From Odobenus rosmarus divergens (Eukaryota; Chordata; Mammalia; Carnivora; Odobenidae), in the NCBI RefSeq assembly GCF_000321225.1, contig NW_004451406.1:316689-380688 (forward strand): a stretch of DNA of 64,000 bases, in the 5' to 3' direction. Of the stretch, positions 1 to 11,150 are shown piece after piece (positions within the stretch are counted from its first letter, which is position 1; every line of letters begins with the position of its first letter). The position numbers and the translations under genes were made by a program. The notes under the pieces are model-generated. The model had not been told where the DNA came from. It made no database searches and saw only the letters and a list, made by a program, of their open reading frames with translations.

Positions 1-79
1 AGAAAGAAAAAAAAAAAGAAAAAGAGAAAGAGAAAAACAAACAAAAACAGAACAAAACAAAACAAAAAAACCCAGAATA

Positions 80-600
80 TGATCAAACATGATCCAGCTA
101 GTGCATATATCAGTGCCACACACTAGATTTTGGGTGTATTTTGGTCTGTTAGATGATAGTGCCTCCTAAAATTTTAAAGAAAGAAAGATTTATATATGTA
201 CAAAATAAGGGTTGATACAATGAAGGGATGGAAGATGACTGTAAAGATGAAAATTATAAGAGATTTTATAAAAGAAATTGATAAGAAGTTGTTTGAAAAA
301 AGAAAGAAGAAGATTAAAAAAAAAAAGGGACAGAATGTGATCAGGCAGGAGACTAGAACAAAGCCATACACTAGAGATTTAGAATATATTTTGATCTGTT
401 AGAAGAAACTGTATCTCAAAATTTTAAAGAGAGAACAACTTATATATATATGCCAAAAATAAGGGTAACTACTATGAAGGGATAGAATATGACTCTAAAA
501 ATGAAAAATAAAAAAAATTTTTTTAAGACGGGATTGATAAGATGTTGGTTGAAAAAGTGAAAAAGAAAAATTCAAAAAAAAAGTTAAAAAAATTAACTTT
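80..600 (-). repeat. Two tandem ~256-bp units in the L1 5' UTR/ORF1 linker
   Basis: The block containing GAAGGGATGGAAGATGACTG (from about 221) recurs as GAAGGGATAGAATATGACTC about 256 bases later (from about 477). Likewise the 'attttggtctgttag' segment near 140 recurs as 'attttgatctgttag' near 390. The copies are diverged but collinear, so this is a two-unit tandem array in the T-rich linker (A-rich as printed) of the minus-strand L1. Confidence 0.7.
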
Positions 601-719
601 GAAAAACTAATGAATCATGGTAAAAAAGCCATGAATTCTATGTGTAGTATTCCCCTAGTGCTGGAGTTCTCCCGTTCTCCTTGATCGGTAAACTTGGTCT
701 TGGCTGGCTGTTCGTGCTG

Positions 720-1480
720 ATCTTCTGGGGGAGGGGCCTGTTGCCGTGGTTCCCAAATGTCTTTGCCGGAGGCGGAATTGCCCCACCCTTGTGAGTCCGG
801 GTAAGCAATCTGCTCGGGTTTGCTCTCGGGAGCTTTTATTCCCTGCAAGCAGAGTGAAAATGGTGGCCTCCCAATCTCTGCCCTGGAGGAGCCGAGAACT
901 CAGGGCCCGTTCCTCAGTGCGCCCCCCCAGAGAAAAGCAGTCAGTCACTCCCGTCTCCCCGGTCTCCGGCCGCACTCCATGCTCACCCGTGAGCATGGCC
1001 TGTGATCGAACATTTCTGTCTCTGGCACCCGACCCCGTGTGGAGTCTCCAAACCCAGCAGATCCCTGCGGTGTGCTCCTGCACCGCTCCTCCCGGGGGAG
1101 GAAGGGGAGTCTCCCCGGATCTGCCGCCCGTTGGGTCCCTGCTGGAAGAGCAGGGGCCCGACTGGGCCGCGGATCACAGTTTATGGCAACCCTGAGCTGA
1201 GAGCCTGTGCCTTGGCTCCGTCTCTGCAGCCGGCTTACCTGCTCCGATACCTGGGAGCTCTGCCACACTCAGGCACCCCCGGTCTTTCTGTGACCCCGAG
1301 GGTCCTGAGACCACACTGTCCCGCGAAGGTTCCTTCTCCTGCTTAGCCACTGGAGTGATGTCCCTCAGCGGAGCCAACTTCTAAAAGTTTCGATTTTGTG
1401 CTCCGTGGCTCTATCACTTGCCAGAAGCAGCCGACGGAGGCCCCTTCCCCCGCAGTCTATCCTCCTGAATATCACCTCGG
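720..1480. promoter_or_regulatory. CpG-rich L1 promoter region
   Basis: GC- and CpG-rich block inside the L1 5' UTR, in sharp contrast with AT-rich flanks on both sides. In L1s the 5' UTR carries an internal pol II promoter that drives transcription into the element, here leftward. Open frames of 107-149 codons exist on both strands, but I regard them as a by-product of low stop-codon density. No protein is called. Confidence 0.6.
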
Positions 1481-1671
1481 ATTCACTTCTCCGCACGTCC
1501 TACCTTCCAGTAAGTGGTCGCTTCTCTGTTCAGAGAGTTGTTGCTACTCTCTTCTTCGATCTCCTGTTGAGTTCATAGGTGTTCAGAATGGTTTGATCCC
1601 CATTCAGCTGAATTCCTGAGACCAGACGAAATCCAGGTCTCCTACTCCTCTGCCATCTTGCTCCGCCTCCC

Positions 1672-2780
1672 AAAGGTTTTAATTTTGATGAAGTCTAAGG
1701 TATCTGTTTTTTCTTTTATTGTTCATGCCTTTGGTGTTCTACCTAATGGAATCTATTGTCAAGACCAAGATCATGAAGATTTAACCCTATATTTTCTTCA
1801 AAGAGTTTTATGGATTTAGCTTTTATATTTAGGTCTTTGATCAATTTTGAATTAATTTTTGTGTAGGATATGAAGTAGCAATTTAACTTCATTCTTATGC
1901 ATGTGAATATCCAGTTGTCCCAGAAGCATTGTTGAAGAGACTATTCTTTCCCCATCAAATAGTCTTCTCATCCTTGTCAAAAAAATTGATTGACCATAGA
2001 TGTATGGGTTTATACCTATAATCTCAATTCTATTCCATTGGTCTACATGTCTACATCACGTTGTTTTGATTACTGTAAATTTGTAGTGAATTTTGAAGTT
2101 GGAAAGAGTGACATGTTTGTTGTTCTTTGTCAAGTTTCTTTTGGCTATTAAGGGCTCCTAGAAATTCAAAAGTATTTGAAGACTAGTTTTTCTGTTCCTG
2201 CAAAAAAAAAAGGCTTTTGTAATTTTGAATTTGATAGAGACTGCATTGAATCTGTAGATCACTTTGAATAATATCAACATCTTAATATTAAGTCTTGTAG
2301 TTCATGAACAGATAATGGATTCCCATTTATTTCTTTAATTTCTTTCAATAATATTTTGTGGTTTTCATTGAATAAATCTTTCACCTACTTAGTAAATTTT
2401 TCCCTAAATATTTTATTCTGATGTATCATAAATTGTTTTCTTAATTTCCTTTTGGATTATTCGTTGCTGGTATATAAAAACATGATTGATTTTTGTGTGT
2501 TAATCTTGTACCCTGCAATTTTTCTGTCTTCGTTTATTAGCTTTAGTTAATTTCTTTGTGAATTTCTTGGGATTTTCTACATAATCATGTCATCTGTGGA
2601 TAGAAGCAATTTTATTGATTCAAGTATGGATGCATTATATTTTCTATTGTCTAGTCATTCTAGATGGGACTTAAGTATAACACTGAATAGCAGTGGTGAA
2701 AGTTGGCATCTTTGTCTTGTTTCTAATATTAGGGGAAGAGTTACTTTGCTCCTACACAATTCTGTACCCTCCTTATGCTG
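1672..2780 (-). mobile_element. Old L1 ORF2 fragment, antisense
   Basis: The plus strand reads as antisense L1 ORF2, with typical phrases such as 'ttctattccattggtctac' and 'gcaatttttctgtcttcgtt'. It is full of stops and indels in every frame. It starts exactly where the young L1 5' end stops, so it was the target of that insertion. It fades into unrecognised sequence near 2780. Confidence 0.75.
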
Positions 2781-3057
2781 TTTTATAATCATGTAGAAAA
2801 TATAAAGTGGATTTAACAACCAAAAATATCTTCAATAATAATGGGTTTTATATACACCCATGTAGTTGCCTTTACTAGAGATTTTTACGACTTCATTTAG
2901 CTTCCAGTTACTGTCTGGTGTCCTTCCATATCAACCTAAAGTACTACCTTTGGCATTTCAGGTAGGAATGCACTTCAGGTAGGTAATGAACTCTGCCAGA
3001 TTTTGTTTATCTGGAAATATCTTAATTTATCCTTGATTATTAAACATTTATTCTTGG

Positions 3058-3263
3058 GGTACCTGGGTGGCTCGGTCAGTTGAGTGTCTGACTCTTGGTT
3101 TTGGCTCAGTTGATGATCTCAGGGTCATGAGATTGAGCCCACATCAGGTTCTGTGCTCACCAGGGAGCCTGCCTCCCTCTCTGTCCCTCTCCCTTTGCCC
3201 TTCCTCCTGCTCATGTGTGTGCCCTCTCTAAAATTGAATGAATAAATAAATCAATAAAATAAA
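3058..3263 (+). mobile_element. Can-SINE (SINEC), plus strand
   Basis: tRNA-derived head 'ggtacctgggtggctcggt', internal pol III box-like region, CT-rich stretch and an AATAAATAAATCAATAAAAT tail. It is flanked by a TSD, atttattcttgg (3046-3057) and atttatccttgg (3264-3275). It is a diverged, older copy inside the ancient L1. Confidence 0.9.
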
Positions 3264-3754
3264 ATTTATCCTTGGTTTTTGAAGAACATTCTTTCTAGAC
3301 ATAGAATTCTTGTTTGGAAGTTATTTTTTCTTTCAGCACTTTAAATATGTCATCCCACTGCCTGTCATTCTCTCCATTGTTTCTAATAAGAAATCAGTTG
3401 TTTACCTTACTAAGGATCCCTTTACATGATGAATTTTCACTTACTTTCAGGATTCTTTTCCTTGGCTTTCTACAGTTTGATTATGATGTATCTTGGTGTG
3501 AATATCTGAATTTATTCTATTTAGAATTTATTGAGCTTCTTTAATGCATAGATTCATGTATTTCATCAAATTTGGAAAGTTTTTAGCTGTTGTTTCATCA
3601 TATATTCTGTCACTTTCTCTCTTCTTCTGGGACTCCACAATGCATACATGGGTTAGTTTAATAGTGTTCCACAGTTCCCTTAGGTTTTGCTCATTTTGTT
3701 AATTCTTTTTTTTTTGTTTTGCTCCCCACATGCAGTAATTTCAATTGTCCTATT

Positions 3755-3944
3755 CTTTTTAGATTTATTTATTTATTTTGGGGAGAGAAAGAAAGAGCAC
3801 GTTGGGGGGAGCAGAGGGAAAGGGAGAGAGAAACCCAAGCAGACTCTGCACTGAGCCTGACATGGGCTCGATCCCATGCCTCATGAGATCATGACCTGAG
3901 CTAAAACCAAGAGTCAGACAACCGATTTTGCCACCAAGGCACCC
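3755..3944 (-). mobile_element. Can-SINE, minus strand
   Basis: Reverse-oriented Can-SINE: tail complement 'agatttatttatttatttt' at the left and head complement 'caccaaggcacccc' at the right. A perfect 13-bp TSD, caattgtcctatt, lies at 3742-3754 and 3945-3957. Its 3' half together with the L1 flank reappears in inverted orientation at 5879-6056. Confidence 0.92.
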
Positions 3945-3976
3945 CAATTGTCCTATTTTTAAAATGACGCATTCCA

Positions 3977-4145
3977 GGGACGCCTGGGTGGCTCATGCAT
4001 TTAAGCGTCTGCCTTTAGCTCAGGTCACAATCCCAGGGTCCTAGGCTCCTTGCTCAGTGGGGAGCCTACTTCTCTCACTGCCTGTAGCTCCCCCTTCTTG
4101 TGCGTGCTCTGTCTCTCTCTGACAAATAAAATCTTTAAAAAAAAA
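3977..4145 (+). mobile_element. Can-SINE, plus strand
   Basis: Starts 'gggacgcctgggtggctcat' and ends in 'aataaaatctttaaaaaaaa'. An imperfect TSD (aaatgacgcattcca / aaatgactgattcca) lies at 3962-3976 and about 4143-4157. It is head-to-head with the SINE at 3755-3944, with only 32 bases between their heads. Confidence 0.92.
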
Positions 4146-5556
4146 TGACTGATTCCATCTTTTGTTCAAATCTGTTGTTGAATGCCTCTAGTGAATTTTT
4201 CTTTTCAGTTATATTTTCATCTTTAGAATTTCTATTTAGTTCTTTTATAATTTTTATCTCTTTATGATATTCTCACATTCTCTTTATATTTTCACATCTC
4301 TTTTTCCTGGTTACTTTTTTTTTTATGCATGGTATCCTTTAGATTTTTGAGTATATTTAAGCCAGTTGATTTAAAGTCTTTGTTCAGTAATTTCAATATT
4401 GGGTTTTCTCTGGGGTGGTTTTTTGTCAATTTGTTTTTTCTTGTGAATGGGTCATACTTTCCTATTTGTATGTCATATGATTTTTTCTGTTGTTGAAAAC
4501 TGGGTATTTAAATATCATAACATGGTAACTCTGAAAATAAGATTTACCCCTTTTCCAGGATTTGCTTTTTGTTGATGTTGTTGTTGTTGTTTAAAGATAA
4601 AGTCACTTGGAATAGTTACTAAATATATTCTAAATTTTTGTTGTGAACAATTGATTCCTTACCATGTGTGGTCACTAAAGTCTCTGTTTTTTTTTTTTAG
4701 CTTGTGTCAACTATTATTTTTACAGACATTTCCTTGAATGCTGGGAGGTATAAACACACACACACACAAAAACAAAATGACCTCTACCAGTCTTTGCAGA
4801 ATGGCTTTATGTTGGGGCAGTCCTTTAACACATAGGCAGACTGTTTATAACTCTGCTTAGCCTTCATTTCTTACTTGCACTGGAATTTTAGATCAGCCAG
4901 AGGTGAAAGCTTAGGGTCTTCTCAGGTCTAATGTAAGTATGTGTCCTTGGCATGCACAGATCTTTCTATATTCCTCACTATATATATATATGAATGCCCT
5001 AATTTTCCAAAGAAACTGTCCAATTATTCCTTCTAGGCTTGAGATGGTCTATTACATGTCTCAGCCATATCTTTTGCCCCAGGAGGCTGTGGATTTTTTG
5101 TGCATCTTAAATTTTTTTTCAAGCAACGTCTGCCACTTTTATACCTGAGTAAATTCCATATTGGGTGGAACAGAGATGAGTGTCTTACATTAGTCCTTCA
5201 GCTATCCCTGGCAGTAGATTAGAATGGGCAAACACAAAATCTATGAATAAGTCTTTTTTGCTTTTTCCAAAACCAGGAACCAGGGTCCAAAACTGGGAAT
5301 GTAGGACATGGTTTTTAAGATCATTGATGAGCCATGCAGGGGATGGCGTATCAGCAAGTAAAAACACCACAAACTTTCCTGCCATTTTCTAAATTGTCTT
5401 TTCTTGTCCACTATTAGCTTGGATGATATAAATCTTTTACGGCTTTCCAGAGTTCTGAAAAACTTGATTTTGACCATTTCTGTATAGTTTTCTATGTTTC
5501 TGTGGAAGACAGTAGTTGAAGGAGCTGCTTATTCTGCCATTTTGCTGGCATAATTC

Positions 5557-5867
5557 TTCTAGATTTAGTGTTTTGAAAATAATGTCTCATATATTGAAAG
5601 CAGGGCAAGATTATATCATTTTTTTTATTGTCTTCAAATTCTCCTAAGAGAGCTGGCAACATAGGTAACAATATATAATTACTAACTTGATTCTTTATCA
5701 TATTTACTAATATAATGAGCATTAACATAATTATGTTTTAATCAACAATTAAATAATATTAAACACGACCCAACTTTCAGTATAATTCTGTTTATGAAAT
5801 AACTTTCTGGTTTTAGATTTTGAATAAACTCCTATCATTTTAGTGCTCGGTCTGCTTTTTCTATGTT
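5557..5867. other. Unrecognised AT-rich intergenic stretch
   Basis: Sequence between the 5' end of the ancient L1 and the inverted SINE copy. I see no gene, no recognisable repeat and no RNA gene here. Confidence 0.5.
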
Positions 5868-5878
5868 CTTCAATTATA

Positions 5879-6056
5879 GTGCCCCATACGGGTGCAATGC
5901 AAAAGTCTGTTTGGGTTTCTCTCTCCCTTTCCCTCTGCTCCCCACAACGTGCTCTCTCTCTCTCCAAAATAAATAAATAAATCTAAAAAGAATAGGACAA
6001 TTGAAATTATTGCATATGGGAAGCAAAAAAAAAAAAAAGAATTAAGAAAATGAGCA
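5879..6056 (+). mobile_element. Inverted copy of a SINE 3' half plus its L1 flank
   Basis: 5881-5990 matches the 3' part of the minus-strand SINE at 3755-3870. The match continues through that SINE's own TSD and into its L1 flank ('gaataggacaattgaaatt' ... 'gaattaagaaaatgagca'), ending at 6056 opposite source position about 3688. It is flanked by a near-perfect 11-bp direct repeat, cttcaattata (5868-5878) and cttcaattaca (6057-6067). The SINE/L1 junction makes it a copy of that specific locus, about 2.2 kb away and inverted. Confidence 0.85.
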
Positions 6057-6067
6057 CTTCAATTACA

Positions 6068-7978
6068 CAAGAAAATAATTTTCTTATTTAATCATTTTTC
6101 TAAGCATGATCATCTCTGACCGCCATTTGTTTATAAAGATTACTAAAAACTCTTTATTACCTATTTCTCCTAAAAATAAGAGCTGCTTTAAATGAAACAA
6201 ACTAAAAGATAACATTGAAAAATATATGATGTTTGGGTGTTAATCCAGATATGACTTAATTCATTTGAATGTTTATAAATGGCATGGTCTTTCCCACCAT
6301 AGCTACGTGTGCTTATAGCAAAAGATCTAATCAGTCATTTGAATGACTGATCTGCCACAGCTCAAATAAATTCTTCTACTAGTGGGAAAGTGGCATATAG
6401 AGCTTAGAGAATAGCAGTGCCTATGGCCATGTTAAGTCAGCACATCTTGGGACAAGTGGTTGAGAGAAAGACTAATAAACTTTTCTTTCACAGAGGTAAA
6501 TATATCAGCATGAACAAAGAATAGCAAAGTCATTTGTTTCTCTAAGCAATTACAAGTCTAAAGTGTTGTGAGATTTCAAGTTTACTGAGTATTCAATACT
6601 GAGTTTGGTAGATAGAATTGTAGCTTCAAAACATTATTTTTAGTTTTGGTTCAAAATTAGAATAAAGCACTAAGAGCTAATTTGTATGGCAGATGAATGT
6701 CCCATAAAAAGCGTATCACACTTACAAATATTTTTATCCTTTTTTGATATTGCACTTTTGATTTCATATTTTCAAGAAATTTTCTGAGAAATTTTGCAAT
6801 AGTAAAAAGTCACTGATTATCACAGGAGATATTACCACTTTCTTCTGTCTTTCAAAAGTATTTTTGACCTTCCTAATTGTTTAAACAAGAAATTAAATTT
6901 TTATGGATTCCTGTATATAATTATACATGTATGTTGGGGTTTTAATCTATAGTTAATGGTTTGAATAAAAAGAATTTTAATTTTGTAAAATTTGATTGAG
7001 AAGGTATCAAGGCTACTATTTCAGTTCTCATTTCCAACAGTGTTAACTTTCTCTATTTAAGACCTTACAAAATAGTCACATATTATGCACACTTCCCAAT
7101 TCTATGTGTCTGTGAATACAGAGTGACCTATGTTAAGTGGGAGGTAAGTGATGGAATATCTGTCAAAGGCAGCTGTTGTGCTTCATGATGGATAATATCA
7201 TTTTCTGTAATATTGGAGGAAGCTTTTTAACAGACTGATACTTAAACTATTTTGAGAAGGCCAAAGTGGTTTCTTTGCCTGGACCTTCATTCTTATATAT
7301 GTGAGGCTCTCAGGGATGGATGCAGGCACATGTTATTTGATCATAATTGGTAGTTAGATGTCCAGTGTAGAACATAAACTGTCCATAGCAATTGGTAGCT
7401 TCAAAAGTGTGATTCAGGGATAACAGAATCTCATAAACCCTTGCCCCTACAGCTGTTTTCTCTGTTTTAATAATTCCATCTGACTGTACAAAGGTTTTGA
7501 GATACCCTGAAGTAAAATATTTATTATATTTACATTTAATATAAATATATAAGTATTCATATATAAAATATTTATATCTATCTATATTTATATGTAAAAT
7601 ACCAAAAAAAAAATACTTCAAAGAAGCACAACCCAAGACCTGGATAAGTTTAGTAAACTGCTCTGGGAAAGAGTTGGGAAAAGGCTTCCTTTTTCCTAGG
7701 ATGACAAGTTTAACTCAAATACTACTTTTAAAAAGTAGTAATAGAAACAAGAAAACTAATGAACAAAAAGTAGGAGGAGAAAGAGCATAGTGCAGAAAAA
7801 CAACTGTAGCACAAAAACTTCAAAATTTTTAAAGATCAAAATCCACGGAAAAACAAGAACTCTTTCCTCCCCCAATTCTCTGAACTTTCCTCCTTCCACT
7901 AACTGCTCCTGGAATTGTTTGGTGTTAAAAAAATATTGACTTTTGAATTCACTTTCAAATTCTAACACAGTTTATGGT
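6068..7978. other. Unrecognised intergenic stretch
   Basis: AT-rich, apparently unique sequence. An AT-rich simple stretch (TATA/ATTT motifs) lies at about 7510-7600. Open frames up to 108 codons are AT-rich with no family resemblance and are not called as genes. Confidence 0.5.
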
Positions 7979-8140
7979 TAAAACACAAGCAAATCCAACA
8001 GTACACTAAAAGGATTATTCACCATGACCAAGTGGGATTTATTCCTGGGCTGCAAGGTTGGTTCAACATCTGCACATCAATCAGTATGATACACTACATA
8101 AATAAAAGAAAGAACAAGAACCATATGATCCTCTCAATAA

Positions 8141-9160
8141 ATGCAGAAAAAAGCATTTGACAAAGTACAGCATCCTTTCTTGGTTAAAACTCTTCACAGT
8201 GTAGGGCTAGATGAAACATACCTCAATATCATAAAAGCCATCTATGAAAAGCCCACAGCAAATATTCTCAATGGGGAAAAACTGAGAGCTTTTCCCCCAA
8301 GGTCAGGGATATGGCAGGGATGTCCACTATCACCAGTGCTGTTCAACACAGTACTAGAAGTCCTAGCCTCAGGAATCAGACAACAGAAAGAAATAAAAGG
8401 CATCTGAATCAGCAAAGAGGAAGTCAAACTCTCACTCTTTGTAGATGACATGATACTCTATGTGGAAAATCCAAAAGTCTCTACCCCAAAATTGCTAGAA
8501 CTCATACAGGAATTCAGCAATGTGGCAGGATATAAAAATCAATGCACCAAAATCAGTTGCAGTTTTATATACTAACAATGAGACAGAAGAAGGAGAAATT
8601 AAGGAATCAATCCCATTTACAATTGCACCCAAAACCATAAGATACCTAGGAATAAACCTAACCAAAGAGGCAAAAGATCTGTACTCAGAAAACTATAGAA
8701 CACTCACGAAAGAAATTGAGGAAGACACAAAGAAATGGAAAAACGTTCCATGCTGATGGACTGGAAGAAAAAATATTGTGAAGATGTCTATGCTACCTAG
8801 AGCAATCTAAACATTCAATGCAATCCCTATCAAAATACCATCAACTTTTTTCACAAAGCTGGAACAAATAATCCTAAAATTTGTATGGAACCAGAAAAGA
8901 CCCCAAATAGTCAAAGAAGTGTTAAAAAAGAAACCAAATCTGGTGGCATCACAATTCCAGACTTCAAGCTCTATTACAAAGCTGTAATCATCAAGATAGT
9001 ATGGTACTGGCACAAAAACAGACACATAGATAAATGTAACAGAATAGAGAACCCAGAAATGGACCCTCAACTCTATAATCAACTAATCTTCGACAAAGCA
9101 GGAAAAACCATCCACTGGAAAAAAGTCTCTTCAACAAATGGTGTTAGGAAAATTGGATAG
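8141..9160 (+). pseudogene. L1 ORF2 reverse transcriptase relic
   Basis: Conceptual translation gives LINE RT blocks: '[14 protein letters not shown]', '[17 protein letters not shown]' and the catalytic region as FVDDMILY, where L1 usually has FADD. '[11 protein letters not shown]' follows further on. A stop follows 'KEIKGI' (about 8405) and more stops occur near 8754 and 8808, so no functional protein is possible. L1 ORF2 normally encodes an endonuclease/reverse transcriptase of roughly 1275 residues; only the later part is present here. Confidence 0.9.
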
Positions 9161-10025
9161 TCACATGCAGAAGAATGAAACTGGACCATTTCCTTATACC
9201 ACACACAAAAACAGACTCAAAATGGGTGAAAGACCTAAATATGAGACAGGAATCCATCAAAATCCTAGAGGAGAACACAAGCACCAACCTCCTGGACCTC
9301 AGCTGCAGCAACTTCTTGCTAGACACATCTCCAAAGGCAAGGAAAACAAAGGCAAAAAAAAACAAAACAAAAAAACAAACAAAAACTATTGGGGCTTCGT
9401 CAAGATAAAAAGCTTTTACACAGCAAAGGAAACAGTCAACAAAACCAAAAGACAACCGACAGAATGGGAGAAGATATTTGTAAATGACAAGTAAGATCAA
9501 GGGCTAGCATCCAAAATCTATAAAGAACTTATCAAACTCAACACCCAAAGAACAAATAATTCAATCAAGAAATGAGCAAAAGACATGAATAGAAATTTCT
9601 CCAAAGAAGATATCCAAATGGCAAAAGACATATGAAAAAGTGTTCAAAATCACTTGGCATCAGGGAAATACAAATCGAAACCTCAATGAGATACCACCTC
9701 ACACAGTCTGAATGGCTAAAATTACAGGTCAGGAAACAATAGATGTTGGTGAGGATGCAGAGAAAAGGGAGCCCTCTTACACTTTTGGTGGGAATGCAAG
9801 CTGGTGTAGCCACTCTGGAAAGCAGTATGGAGGTTCCTCAAAAGTTGAAAACAGAGCTACCCTACAACCCAGCAATTGCACTACTGGATATTTGCCCCAA
9901 AGATACAACTGTAGTGATCTGAAGGGATACCTGCACCCCAATGTTTCTGGCAGCAATGTCCATAATAGCCAAACTAAAGAAAGAGCCCAGATTTCCATCA
10001 ACAGATGAATGGATAAAGAAGTGGG

Positions 10026-10053
<28 letters not shown>
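10026..10053 (+). repeat. (GT)n microsatellite within L1
   Basis: Uninterrupted GT dinucleotide run in the L1 3' region, just before 'ataatggaatattactcagc'. Confidence 0.95.
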
Positions 10054-10056
<3 letters not shown>

Positions 10057-10483
10057 ATGGAATATTACTCAGCCACCAAAAAAAAAATGAAATCTTGCCA
10101 TTTGAAACAACATGGATGGAACTAAAGTGTATTATGCTAAGTGAAATAAGTCAATCAGAGAAAGACAATTATCATATGATCTCAATGATATGTAGAATTT
10201 AAGAAACAAGGCAGAGGATCATAGGGGAAGAGAGGAAAAAATAAAACAAGATGAAACCAGAGAGGGAGACAAACCATAAGAGACTTTTAACTATAGGAAA
10301 CAAACTGAGGGTTGCTGGAGGGGAGGGAGGTGGAGGGATGGGGTAACTGGGTGATTGACATTAAGGAGGGCATGTGATGTAATGAGCACTGGGTATTATA
10401 TAAGACTGATGAATCACAGACCTGTACCTCTGAAACCAATAATACACTATATGTTAATAAAAAAAAATAAAACACAAGCAAAA

Positions 10484-11135
10484 CATAAACCCTTTGTTTG
10501 CAGCTGATTTTAATTTGTGTAGGCAGTGTATTGCCATTTTAAGCAACAGGGATGGAATATAAAGTCAATGAAGTAGAATTAATACATTTATAAGTATGAC
10601 TCAAATTGTTCCCCAAAGTCCAACAATATAAATCTACATTTATAGTTTCATGATTGGTAGTTTCATGAATGTCAAGTGGATTCATATAAAATATCAATTT
10701 AATCCTACTCTATCTCACTTGCCAATCATAGACTAATACATTGTAGTTTAATTATATTCCTCATAGAACTTACAGCAAGTCTTAGCTGTGATGATAATAC
10801 TTCATGTCCATTCCAAGAACCAAAAGCTATAAATTAAAAAAAAATACAGGGCTGTAGAAACAATGAGATTCTAATCCTGACTCTTTACTAACTCTTTGCA
10901 CAATTAATTTAACCCACTAACCCCAAAATATTTCTTTTGTAGTCCCTGCCTTTTCAAAGATTTCATGGGTCCACAGTGAACTGGATGACATGAGGGCAAC
11001 ACAGTAATATTTTCATGAACTGCAACAGAATACTGATATTTATCTTTCTAATGTCTGTTTTGAATCAGCCTCTATCTTATGAAACATTAGTGATGATAAT
11101 AGTTGGTAGGATTGTTTTTGCTATTAATGTGCTTT
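10484..11135. other. Unrecognised intergenic stretch
   Basis: AT-rich sequence between an L1 and a SINE. I see no gene or named repeat. Confidence 0.5.
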
Positions 11136-11150
11136 CTTGATACAATTTTA

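Larger units (their letters stand above)
1..1671 (-). mobile_element. Young L1 LINE, 5' end and 5' UTR (runs off left edge)
   Basis: Read on the minus strand, the element begins at 1671 with GGGAGGCGGAGCAAGATGGC, the usual start of a carnivore L1 5' UTR, with a YY1-type CAAGATGGC site at 1652-1660. About 950 bases of GC-rich, CpG-rich 5' UTR follow (720-1660), then a T-rich linker (1-640) that would precede ORF1. ORF1 and ORF2 would lie left of position 1. The 5' end appears complete and many CpGs survive, so this is probably a recent insertion that may have been full length. It interrupts older L1 sequence that resumes at 1672. Confidence 0.85.
2935..5556 (-). mobile_element. Ancient L1 5' region (L1M-type), antisense, with nested SINEs
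   Basis: The stretch resembles the antisense of old mammalian L1 5' UTR sequence, for example 'cagcactttaaatatgtcat' at about 3334 and 'catggtaactctgaaaat' at about 4521. On the minus strand it begins near 5556 with GCCAGCAAAATGGCAGAATA, an L1-like start with a YY1-type AAAATGGC core. Three Can-SINEs split it at 3058, 3755 and 3977. Together with 1672-2780 it may be one minus-strand L1. The family name is an inference from memory. Confidence 0.6.
7994..10467 (+). mobile_element. 5'-truncated L1 LINE, plus strand
   Basis: A 2.5-kb L1 3' portion: ORF2 from within the reverse transcriptase domain to the C-terminus, then the carnivore L1 3' UTR ending '...ctatatgttaataaaaaaaa'. A perfect 15-bp TSD (taaaacacaagcaaa) lies at 7979-7993 and 10468-10482. 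Reading frames are broken by several stops and shifts, so it is dead. It includes a (GT)n tract at 10026-10053. Confidence 0.95.

Noticed and set aside
615..1377. Several overlapping frames of 60-149 codons in the GC-rich block
   Set aside because: They lie in a recognisable L1 5' UTR and exist on both strands, as expected where stop codons are rare. Only the antisense one is kept as a low-interest finding.
7310..7636. 108-codon minus-strand frame
   Set aside because: Its N-terminal half is Tyr/Ile/Lys-rich from an AT-rich simple stretch; no domain or splice context.
10026..10053. CRISPR-like or regulatory repeat arrays
   Set aside because: All short-period repeats seen are microsatellites or transposon parts; no spaced direct repeats exist, and the genome is vertebrate.
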